A stretch of 43,192 bases of DNA, taken from the NCBI GenBank assembly GCA_900768045.1, contig CAAGBL010000066.1, positions 1 through 43,192 on the forward strand, given 5' to 3'. Below the pieces are notes generated by a model. It had not been told where the DNA came from. It did no database searches and saw only the letters and a list, made by a program, of their open reading frames with translations. This document shows positions 34,858 to 41,531 of the stretch, piece by piece (the first letter of the stretch is position 1; the number at the start of each line of letters is the position of its first letter). The stretch comes from an uncultured Alistipes sp. Lineage in GTDB: Bacteria; Bacteroidota; Bacteroidia; Bacteroidales; Rikenellaceae. The position numbers and the translations under genes are program-made.

Positions 34858-35208
34858 ATGGCAATACATGTTAGAACAGAGTACTACTGGATTGATGTTC
34901 CAGAGGCATATCATAATAAAGCCACAGATTTAGGTTTAATTGCAGGTTTTAGCAAAAGACTAAATAGAATGGATCTCTATAATCAGGCAGAAAATGCTTT
35001 TGTAGAATTATCTAAAAAATGGGATCAAGAAGGTCATGCTTTAGCTAAAGAGAAAAGAAGCATTAATTGGTTAGGAGGTGGAAGTGAATACTTTGTTCAT
35101 TCAATGTTGCCATGGAGTTTTTACTATAATTTAGCTGAAGCTCTAGCAGCAGAAATGTCTCTTGAAGAATGTGCGAATAACCTAAAGGATATTCTCTCAG
35201 AAAAATAA
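34858..35208 (+). CDS. Hypothetical protein in low-GC region
   Basis: I do not recognise this protein. The frame is open from 34603, but 34724-34809 folds into a strong terminator, so the ATG at 34858 (MAIHVRTEYYWIDVPEAYHN, 116 residues) is the likelier start. It is soluble and mostly helical, with NWLGGGSEYFVHSMLPWSFY as its most distinctive segment and no signal peptide. Base composition is clearly lower in GC than in the housekeeping genes, hinting at recent acquisition. A second unrecognised gene follows 52 bases later. Confidence 0.6.
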   Translation: MAIHVRTEYYWIDVPEAYHNKATDLGLIAGFSKRLNRMDLYNQAENAFVELSKKWDQEGHALAKEKRSINWLGGGSEYFVHSMLPWSFYYNLAEALAAEMSLEECANNLKDILSEK

Positions 35209-35260
35209 TTAACAGACAGAAAATATAAAGATTAAAGTAGTATCTATAAACTCTTACACT

Positions 35261-35632
35261 ATGATTACAACGCATTATACGATTACAATAAAGGGAGCAT
35301 TAAGGCATTATTTCACTTTTGATGTACACACTTCAGATGATCCAATATACAATGAATATGTTGGAGAAATACCACCCAAAACAGACCGCGACAAATATAT
35401 ATATGAGAAAGATGGTTATCTATATATCCAAGGTTGCAGAATAACTAATAACGAAGACGGTAAACGCACTCTCTATTCAAGGTTATTAGGTACAGGAAGA
35501 ACAAATGAAAATGGTGAATCTTATGTTGATATTGTTTTTGCGATAGATTCAAATGGCTATGTAATTTGTGAGGACTATCAAACTACAGGTAATCAAATCA
35601 ATCGTTTTCTAACAAAATTATTTGGCAGATAA
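35261..35632 (+). CDS. Hypothetical protein in low-GC region
   Basis: A 123-residue protein I do not recognise. It is rich in alternating hydrophobic and polar residues, suggesting a beta-sheet fold (HYTITIKGALRHYFTFDVH, GYLYIQGCRITN, YVDIVFAIDSNGYVICEDYQ). There is no signal peptide. It lies 52 bases after the preceding unknown gene, shares its low GC, and ends about 60 bases before a terminator, so the two probably form one unit. Confidence 0.65.
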   Translation: MITTHYTITIKGALRHYFTFDVHTSDDPIYNEYVGEIPPKTDRDKYIYEKDGYLYIQGCRITNNEDGKRTLYSRLLGTGRTNENGESYVDIVFAIDSNGYVICEDYQTTGNQINRFLTKLFGR

Positions 35633-35695
35633 GGATAATATATAAAAGTCACAATCAACAATTTACGAAATAAATACTAAAGATTAATTAAAATT

Positions 35696-35733
35696 AAGCC
35701 AACCTATCCAACCATAGATAAGTTGGCTTTTTT
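35696..35733 (+). terminator. Terminator overlapping the next promoter
   Basis: AAGCCAAC and GTTGGCTT form the outer stem with a paired CTATC/GATA inner part, followed by T6. The TTG of the next promoter lies in the descending arm, so the two signals overlap. Confidence 0.75.
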
Positions 35734-35753
35734 ATAAAGTTTTACTACCTTTG
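35723..35753 (+). promoter_or_regulatory. Promoter of the secreted protein / lipoprotein pair
   Basis: TTG (35723-35725) and TACCTTTG (35746-35753) are 20 bases apart. The -7 box ends 16 bases before the ATG at 35770, so the leader is short. Confidence 0.7.
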
Positions 35754-35769
35754 TAGAAACCTTAAACCT

Positions 35770-36294
35770 ATGAAAAAACTACAAAAACTATCTATTTGCC
35801 TAATAGCATTGTGTGCTATAGGTGGTCAGGTGTGCGTGGCACAAGAGCCTGAGCAAACATATCAAGAGCCAGAAACTGAAGTTGCAAACAATGGAGTAAG
35901 AGAAGCCCTCAATGACATTCGCTTTGCAGGTTGGACTAGCAAAGAGTGGGCGAATAATGACTATATCCGTGCAGTAAGGAAATTTATTGACGCATACAAT
36001 AACGGAGAGATTGAATACCCCGACCTTGATGAACATGAAGAATACATACAGGGTAAATTCGTAATTGCGGATATAGTGCCATCTATAATAGGCGGTGCGC
36101 TCATATACATTGTTTTCTATGACCATCCCGAACAAACATTCTCAGCGCATGTGTATAGCGATGTTGATGAAAAGACAAGAACGATCTCTAACTATGACTG
36201 TCGTGGATTGACAAACGAAAATATAGACTTAGGATTAAGTCAAGAGGATATTATGCAGTTCTTGAAAGAGTGTCCAGAACATAAATTATGGTAA
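35770..36294 (+). CDS. Hypothetical secreted protein
   Basis: A 174-residue protein with a signal peptide (MKKLQKLSICLIALCAIGGQ, likely cut near VCVAQ), so it is periplasmic or secreted. The mature part is acidic, with an Asp/Glu-rich stretch and FDVDE-like acidic turns, and no motif I recognise. It is followed after three bases by a lipoprotein gene, so the two form an operon from a good promoter. Confidence 0.7.
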   Translation: MKKLQKLSICLIALCAIGGQVCVAQEPEQTYQEPETEVANNGVREALNDIRFAGWTSKEWANNDYIRAVRKFIDAYNNGEIEYPDLDEHEEYIQGKFVIADIVPSIIGGALIYIVFYDHPEQTFSAHVYSDVDEKTRTISNYDCRGLTNENIDLGLSQEDIMQFLKECPEHKLW

Positions 36295-36297
36295 CCT

Positions 36298-36825
36298 ATG
36301 AAAAAGCTACTATTTATCTCTATCTGCTTCATCTGCCTTACTGCGTGTGGCAATCAGCAAAATCAGAATAATACTACACCAGAGGCTCAGACAATAGCTA
36401 CAGAGCAGAGTCAGCAGGAGGCTGACAAAATACCACATATATTTCACGGAATGACCAAGACTTTGTCGGTGGCGAATATCTTGGAGGATGGTGAGTTTGC
36501 GGGCTTCTCGGAGCATAGGCTCTATGCGGTGAAATATGCGCTATATCTTGATAATGGCATCATTGCGATATTTGATGACAACAATCAGCATCACCTTATC
36601 GTGCAATATATTGGCAGCGAGGATGCCGATGGCGACACTTGCTATCTATTTGCTACTAGTGACCAAAATAAGGAGCAGGGATATGTGGAGTTCAATTACA
36701 CTAACGATGGCAGAGTGTTGCTCATTGTCGATTATCCTAAATACGCTATGGGCTACTTCCTCGAAACATATATGCCCGAGGAGGAGTTTGCAAAACGCTT
36801 AAAGGAGCGATATAACAGACAATAG
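36298..36825 (+). CDS. Hypothetical lipoprotein
   Basis: A 175-residue lipoprotein (lipobox LTAC, Cys17) with a Gln/Asn-rich linker (residues 19-42), then a beta-rich domain that includes NGIIAIFDDNNQHHLIVQYI and RVLLIVDYPKYAMGYFLETY. The family is not recognised. It lies three bases after the preceding secreted-protein gene. The low-GC character fades here towards the genome average. Confidence 0.7.
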   Translation: MKKLLFISICFICLTACGNQQNQNNTTPEAQTIATEQSQQEADKIPHIFHGMTKTLSVANILEDGEFAGFSEHRLYAVKYALYLDNGIIAIFDDNNQHHLIVQYIGSEDADGDTCYLFATSDQNKEQGYVEFNYTNDGRVLLIVDYPKYAMGYFLETYMPEEEFAKRLKERYNRQ

Positions 36826-36832
36826 ATTGCTA

Positions 36833-36887
36833 AATTTAGCGATATTATTATAAACACTATGGGTCGTATGCACTCTGACGCTAAATA
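36833..36887. repeat. Remnant of palindromic element fused to a GGGtGRT gene fragment
   Basis: The stretch begins AATTTAGCG and ends CACTCTGACGCTAAAT (36871-36886), matching both ends of element E. Bases 36859-36881 are identical to 33986-34008 inside the GGGtGRT gene. The two matches overlap on CACTCTGACGC, as if joined through that shared sequence. A tiny frame ATG...TAA reading MGRMHSDAK results, in the same phase as the gene; I do not call it a gene. Confidence 0.7.
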
Positions 36888-36912
36888 AACTGATTAGTTT
36901 ATAATACATTGA

Positions 36913-36940
36913 AAGGAGCAGACCGTGAGGTCTGCTCCTT
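36913..36940. terminator. Bidirectional terminator between convergent genes
   Basis: AAGGAGCAGACC and GGTCTGCTCCTT form a perfect 12-base stem with a GTGA loop. It lies between the plus-strand lipoprotein and the minus-strand helical protein gene. Confidence 0.85.
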
Positions 36941-36976
36941 CTAATATGCGATATTGCTCTACACAAGTTAGTAGAT

Positions 36977-37492
36977 TTAGCTCTCTAAGATATCCATCAT
37001 AAGCCTATTCTCAATCTCTTTGTGCGAGGGAATAATCTGATACACAAGCTCTTCGGGACAACCCTTTTCCGCAAGTTTACCAATAAGATAGGAACGTATT
37101 ACTATAGCTCGAATTTTAGACTCGTGTATATTCAGTGTCTCAGGCATGCAGCATACAACGCACTTAAGGCTACTACTCATAGACTCGATCTGAGCCTCGG
37201 GGTAGCCAAATCTACGACACTCGGCACTAATACTCTCGACGAGCAGATCCAGCATAACCTCGATAGATAGCTCAAACTCCTCCTCGTCTGTGTAGTGCCA
37301 CACCCTTTTATTAAACGCAAGTCTTATATCGGTTACGAGCTCCTCAGAGAGTTTATACTCCTCCTGCACCTCATTCTCAAGATAGTCAGTAAGCGCAATG
37401 AGCTTTTGCAGTGTAGCCTCAGATAGCAATGCGGGGTCACTTAAGGTTATTGCATGCCACAAGTCCTTTTTGAGGGTAAATAGGTTATTCAT
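36977..37492 (-). CDS. Hypothetical helical protein downstream of the sigma-54 activator-like gene
   Basis: A 171-residue cytoplasmic protein predicted to be almost all helical, with an acidic middle (HYTDEEEFELSIEVMLDLLV) and cysteines in SSLKCVVCCMPETL. No family is recognised. It starts 57 bases after the stop of the sigma-54 activator-like gene on the same strand, so it is probably co-transcribed and could be a partner of that DNA-binding-free regulator. The paralogous regulator at 4328 has no such neighbour. Confidence 0.7.
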   Translation of the reverse strand: MNNLFTLKKDLWHAITLSDPALLSEATLQKLIALTDYLENEVQEEYKLSEELVTDIRLAFNKRVWHYTDEEEFELSIEVMLDLLVESISAECRRFGYPEAQIESMSSSLKCVVCCMPETLNIHESKIRAIVIRSYLIGKLAEKGCPEELVYQIIPSHKEIENRLMMDILES

Positions 37493-37549
37493 AGCTTCAT
37501 TCGATTAATATTGAGTAAATATTGTTTTATCATTATGCTAGTGTGTGTG

Positions 37550-38686
37550 TTAAGCGTGATAGTAGCACTGCACAGCGTCGGCTGTAATGCGTTCATCGCT
37601 CAGGATTATGAGTCGTTCCACGACATTGTGCAGCTCTCGGATATTACCCGTCCATGCATAGTGGGAAAGTAGGTCGATAGCATCGGCATCGATATGCTTT
37701 ACATTCATCTTATGGTGCTCGCATATCTCAGCAACAAAGTGCTCAGCAAGTAGCTGGATATCGCCCTGACGCTCACGCAAAGGTGGCACCTTAATCTCAA
37801 TAACACTTAGGCGATGATAGAGATCCTCACGGAAGTTGCCAAGAGCTATCTCCTTGCGCAAATCCTTGTTTGTGGCAGCCACAACACGCACATTCACAGG
37901 AATATCACTGTCTCCACCAATGCGTGTAATCTTATTCTCCTGTAGTGCACGCAACACTTTAGCTTGTGCCGAAAGCGACATATCGCCAATCTCGTCAAGA
38001 AAGAGAGTGCCACCATCGGCAAGCTCAAACTTACCTTTGCGCTGCTTGATAGCCGAGGTAAACGACCCCTTCTCGTGACCAAACAGCTCACTCTCGATAA
38101 GCTCCGAGGGTATCGCCGCACAATTAACCTCAACAAAGGGGGCATTAGCACGATTGCTTTTTAGGTGCAGCCAGCGAGCCACAAGCTCCTTGCCCGTGCC
38201 ATTTTCGCCAAGGATAAGCACTCGAGCATCTGATGGTGCCACTCTCCAAATCATATTACGCACACGCTCAATGGCCTCGGATATACCAAGTATAGGCTGT
38301 GTTGATACATCACTCCTCTTTACAGCAGGGCGGTGGCTGCGAGTAGGGCTACTAACCCTCTCGCTCGATATGCTACGAAGCGAGGCTAGCAGGCGATTCA
38401 TATCTATTGGCGTGGCGAGATAATCAATAGCTCCAAGACGCAGAGCAGCAACTGCTGACTCAACATTTGGCGTATGCGCTATGACAATCGAGGGTATCTT
38501 TATATCCTCCGTGAGTAGCTCACTATCAACGATAGCAGCATCGAACTCATCTGCGCAGCAGAGACTCAGGGCATGTGACAGACTTTCCGCCTCAACGGTA
38601 GTAATGTTCTCGTAATTAAGGCGCTCACGCAAAGAGTTAATCATACCCTTAGACGGAGAGAGAAGTAAAATCTTTGTCATAGTCAA
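37550..38686 (-). CDS. Sigma-54 activator-like AAA+ protein, paralog 2
   Basis: A 378-residue paralog of the protein at 4328-5467, nearly identical in the AAA+ domain. The receiver-like part (1-105) keeps an aspartate at the phospho-acceptor position (Asp54, DAAIVDSELL) but lacks the acidic pocket (ILLLSPS) and the conserved lysine (LATPID). Walker A GENGTGKE, Walker B GGTLFLDEIGD and the arginine-rich VPPLRERQGDI are intact. The sigma-54 loop is GSFTSA. It ends after WTGNIRELHNVVER and a short helix with no HTH domain. It has a consensus promoter about 145 bases upstream and diverges from a HTH/S24 regulator. Confidence 0.88.
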   Translation of the reverse strand: MTMTKILLLSPSKGMINSLRERLNYENITTVEAESLSHALSLCCADEFDAAIVDSELLTEDIKIPSIVIAHTPNVESAVAALRLGAIDYLATPIDMNRLLASLRSISSERVSSPTRSHRPAVKRSDVSTQPILGISEAIERVRNMIWRVAPSDARVLILGENGTGKELVARWLHLKSNRANAPFVEVNCAAIPSELIESELFGHEKGSFTSAIKQRKGKFELADGGTLFLDEIGDMSLSAQAKVLRALQENKITRIGGDSDIPVNVRVVAATNKDLRKEIALGNFREDLYHRLSVIEIKVPPLRERQGDIQLLAEHFVAEICEHHKMNVKHIDADAIDLLSHYAWTGNIRELHNVVERLIILSDERITADAVQCYYHA

Positions 38687-38835
38687 CTATTGTGAGAGAT
38701 TACACATATATTTATATACTGCATACTTCTAAAAAATAGCACCAAATGCCAAATTATTGATTGATTATTGTAAAATATTTGCTTTTCTAAAATATATTTT
38801 ATAATTTTGCTTCAAATTAGTACGATTTGTTAGCG

Positions 38836-38865
38836 CAAAGGTAGTATATTGAAATTATAAAACAA
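38836..38865 (-). promoter_or_regulatory. Promoter of sigma-54 activator-like paralog 2
   Basis: On the minus strand TTG (38865-38863) and TACCTTTG (38843-38836) are 19 bases apart. The leader to the ATG is about 145 bases, and AT-rich. Confidence 0.7.
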
Positions 38866-38884
38866 ATATTTTGTCAATTATTTT

Positions 38885-38900
38885 CAATCTTTATTGATTG
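38885..38900. promoter_or_regulatory. Candidate operator of the HTH/S24 regulator
   Basis: CAATCTTTATTGATTG is an inverted repeat (CAATC / GATTG), and related ATCAAT/ATTGAT strings recur at 38757-38763 and 38915-38930. The cluster lies just upstream of the regulator gene at 38947. The sequence is very AT-rich, so chance repeats are likely. Confidence 0.3.
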
Positions 38901-38946
38901 GAATTTCTTATAAAATCAATTATAATCAATATAAATTAATTATATC

Positions 38947-39777
38947 ATGATTGACATCAAAGCCTTAATGTTCGATAAATCTCTATCACAGAGGCGATTA
39001 GCAGAGATAATGAATACCACTCAATCAGAGGTATCACAGATAGCAAATGGCAATCGAAGAATGCTTCGTAAGCATATAGATGGACTTATTGAGCACTTTG
39101 GCGAGGAGACTATATCTAAATATATAGTATCTGATGGAGAACTATTGCTTCAGTCCAATAATTCTGCTGTCGAGGAAGAGAGTATTGACATGGATAGAGG
39201 CGAATATATAACAAAAGAGGATATTAGCATCCCCGTGCTTCCCGACGAGATCATCAGCCGTCGCGACCTTGATATTTGCAAGTATGTCCAGAACAATGGC
39301 TCAGAGCTCGCCTCGATTGACCCACGCTCACTGGTTGAGGGTGCAGAGTTTGCAATGGAGATCCTCAAGGACTCAATGTCGCCAGATATAGCACAGGGCG
39401 ATATTGTCTTTCTGAAGTTCTTACCAAAGACAGCTAAGCTCCACAGCGGAAGCGTTTACTTCATCGACACCCCAGCCTATGCGGGCGTGATACGAGATGT
39501 ATATATCGATGGAGACATGATGACTCTTAGGGCTCGCAACCCTAAATATGGGGATATTGTGCTTGATTTGACTACGGATCAGATTAGCGCAGCCAACATT
39601 ATCGGCATCTTCCGTAAGAACTTCAGCTCATCATACTCACAGATGGAGGCAGTACGCCAGAAGAAAGACGAGCAGATTGACCAGTTCCTCACATGCAACT
39701 CGAAGCTTATCGAGGAGATACAGCGACGTGGCGAACGAGTAGATAGACTCATCGACAAGCTAATGGAGGACAAATAA
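38947..39777 (+). CDS. HTH transcriptional regulator with S24-like C-terminal domain
   Basis: Residues 8-60 are a Cro/C1-type HTH (LSQRRLAEIMNTTQSEVSQI). Residues 95-215 look like a LexA/CI-type S24 domain with Ser143 in KDSMSPDIAQGDIVF. The partner lysine of the serine-lysine pair is not seen: the matching segment reads AYAGVIRDVYIDGD. Self-cleavage is therefore doubtful and the domain may serve for dimerisation. The last 45 residues form a probable coiled coil (EAVRQKKDEQIDQFL, RGERVDRLIDKLMEDK). It diverges from the sigma-54 activator-like paralog 2. No phage genes are nearby. Confidence 0.85.
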   Translation: MIDIKALMFDKSLSQRRLAEIMNTTQSEVSQIANGNRRMLRKHIDGLIEHFGEETISKYIVSDGELLLQSNNSAVEEESIDMDRGEYITKEDISIPVLPDEIISRRDLDICKYVQNNGSELASIDPRSLVEGAEFAMEILKDSMSPDIAQGDIVFLKFLPKTAKLHSGSVYFIDTPAYAGVIRDVYIDGDMMTLRARNPKYGDIVLDLTTDQISAANIIGIFRKNFSSSYSQMEAVRQKKDEQIDQFLTCNSKLIEEIQRRGERVDRLIDKLMEDK

Positions 39778-39808
39778 GGCAGAAGATAATCCTAAGACTT
39801 CTCACTAC

Positions 39809-39851
39809 AGAGCGAATGAATAACCATCTATAGTCCATTCGCTCTTTTTTA
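39809..39851 (+). terminator. Terminator of the HTH/S24 regulator gene
   Basis: AGAGCGAATG and CATTCGCTCT form a ten-base stem around a 17-base loop, followed by T6. Confidence 0.85.
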
Positions 39852-39912
39852 TTTATCAAACCATTTCTAGCATCAAACTAAGATTATGCAACTAAAATAA
39901 CATAAATTTATC

Positions 39913-39920
39913 TACCTTTG
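39913..39920 (+). promoter_or_regulatory. Candidate -7 box of the acyltransferase gene
   Basis: TACCTTTG lies 25 bases before the ATG at 39946. No TTG is present 20 bases upstream, so only the -7 box supports it. Confidence 0.5.
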
Positions 39921-39945
39921 TACCAATAAACCAAACCCAAGGACG

Positions 39946-41103
39946 ATGACGCAACAACAAGAGGCAACTAAGCCACTATACTTTGCCAACACAAAGCCGC
40001 ACTACGAGTTGCTTGATGGGCTAAGAGGTGTAGCGGCACTACTGGTATTGTTTTACCACATATTTGAAGGATTTGCATTTGCCGAGGCGACAAATGGCGC
40101 AGGTAGCGGCATTATCACAACACTCAATCACGGACATATAGCCGTAGACTTCTTCTTTATCTTATCTGGATTTGTAATCAGCTATGCCTATGACGATCGC
40201 TGGGGCAAGATGAGCGTTGGTGAGTTTTTCAAGCGTCGCCTAATTCGTCTGCACCCCATGCTCATTATGGGTGCTGTAATTGGTGCTGTTGCATTTGCTG
40301 CCGTGGGCTGCGAAAGATGGGACGGGAGCATCGCCCCAACGAGTTGGGTTATGGTTGCTATGTTACTGACAATGTGTCTAATACCCGCAGTGCCAGGGGC
40401 ACCTCACGAAGTGCGTGGCAATGGCGAGATGTTTCCGCTTAATGGTCCTACGTGGTCGCTCTTTTTTGAGTATCTTGGCAATATCTGTTATGCCCTCTTT
40501 ATGCGACGTATGTCAACCAAGGCGTTAGCTCTATTTACCCTACTACTCGGCATTGCTCACGCCTGTTTTTTCATCGGCGACGTGTCGGAGTACGACATGA
40601 TTGGCGTTGGCTGGACAATAGACAGAGTCAACTTCTGGGGTGGACTTCTTAGAATGCTCTTCCCATTCAGTATGGGTATGCTACTCGCCCGCACCTTCCG
40701 CCCACGAGAGGTAAAGGGCGCATTTTGGATATGCTCACTCGCACTCGTCGCACTCTTTACTATGCCATACTTTGCACCTCACAACGAAGTGAGTATCAAC
40801 AGTCTATACGAGTTCGTGTGCATTACCTTTATCTTCCCTGCCATTGTCTATATTGGCGCTTCGGGCTCAACCCAGGGCGCAACGAGCAGGACAAGCAGAC
40901 TCCTCGGCGAACTCTCCTACCCTCTCTATATTGTACACTACCCGATAATGTATATCTTCTATGCATGGCTCATAGCAAATGAAATATACACACTTTCAGA
41001 GTGCTGGATTGAGGCTTTACTGGTTATTGTACTAAGTATTATGCTTGCCATTGTTTGCCTCAAGTTCTACGACGAGCCACTGCGCCGACGACTATCAAAA
41101 TAG
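39946..41103 (+). CDS. Membrane acyltransferase, family 3
   Basis: A 385-residue inner-membrane protein with about ten hydrophobic segments. The acyltransferase 3 signature is YELLDGLRGVAALLVLFYHI near residue 20, with the conserved His in the FYH segment, then AVDFFFILSGFVISYAYDDR and FFKRRLIRLHPMLI. These enzymes transfer acyl groups, often acetyl, to extracytoplasmic sugars of O-antigens, capsules or peptidoglycan. The acceptor cannot be inferred because no glycan cluster adjoins it. It is monocistronic, between a regulator and tRNA-Pro. Confidence 0.9.
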   Translation: MTQQQEATKPLYFANTKPHYELLDGLRGVAALLVLFYHIFEGFAFAEATNGAGSGIITTLNHGHIAVDFFFILSGFVISYAYDDRWGKMSVGEFFKRRLIRLHPMLIMGAVIGAVAFAAVGCERWDGSIAPTSWVMVAMLLTMCLIPAVPGAPHEVRGNGEMFPLNGPTWSLFFEYLGNICYALFMRRMSTKALALFTLLLGIAHACFFIGDVSEYDMIGVGWTIDRVNFWGGLLRMLFPFSMGMLLARTFRPREVKGAFWICSLALVALFTMPYFAPHNEVSINSLYEFVCITFIFPAIVYIGASGSTQGATSRTSRLLGELSYPLYIVHYPIMYIFYAWLIANEIYTLSECWIEALLVIVLSIMLAIVCLKFYDEPLRRRLSK

Positions 41104-41250
41104 GACAAACACCTGATATTATTAAAAAATGGTATTGTCATAGAGTGTGGCGCATCACCCTAAAAACTGCTGTAAAACACATCAACCGACAACGATTTCA
41201 CTAAAAAACGAAGATTTTTTAAGAAAAATTGAAAAAAGTTGCAAAAAGTT

Positions 41251-41280
41251 TTGGAGATTAAAAAAAATGGTGTACCTTTG
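41251..41280 (+). promoter_or_regulatory. tRNA-Pro promoter
   Basis: TTG (41251-41253) and TACCTTTG (41273-41280) are 19 bases apart, 24 bases before the tRNA 5' end. Confidence 0.75.
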
Positions 41281-41304
41281 TCGCTCGAAATGGAAAACCA
41301 TTCA

Positions 41305-41379
41305 CGGGATGTAGCGCAGTCCGGTTAGCGCACCTGCTTTGGGAGCAGGGGGTCCCAGGTTCGAATCCTGGTATCCCGA
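41305..41379 (+). tRNA. tRNA-Pro (anticodon TGG)
   Basis: The cloverleaf is complete: acceptor CGGGATG/TATCCCG with discriminator A, D arm GCGC/GCGC around AGTCCGGTTA, anticodon stem CCTGC/GCAGG with loop TTTGGGA, and T arm CCAGG/CCTGG with loop TTCGAAT. The 3' CCA is not encoded and would be added by the CCA enzyme. A good promoter precedes it and a terminator follows. No duplicated tRNA 3' end, as left by integrating elements, is seen in the window. Confidence 0.97.
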
Positions 41380-41400
41380 CATATTTAAACAATGCAGAGC

Positions 41401-41431
41401 AGATGACTTATAAGTCATCTGTTTTGTTTTT
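41401..41431 (+). terminator. Terminator after tRNA-Pro
   Basis: AGATGACTTATAAGTCATCT is a perfect palindrome followed by GTTTTGTTTTT. Confidence 0.85.
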
Positions 41432-41531
41432 ATTGTATATACTCCCAAGTTCTATTCGATAGTGGGCATCTCTGCCCCGCTTTGGCATAGTTTGTGAACT
41501 CACGACTGAGGAACATTTAAATTTACAAGCT

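Noticed and set aside
36859..36888. Nine-codon gene reading MGRMHSDAK
   Set aside because: It is explained as a fragment of the GGGtGRT gene joined to an element end; there is no independent sign of translation.
41305..41379. tRNA-Pro as an integration site
   Set aside because: No second copy of the tRNA 3' end and no integrase are present in the window.
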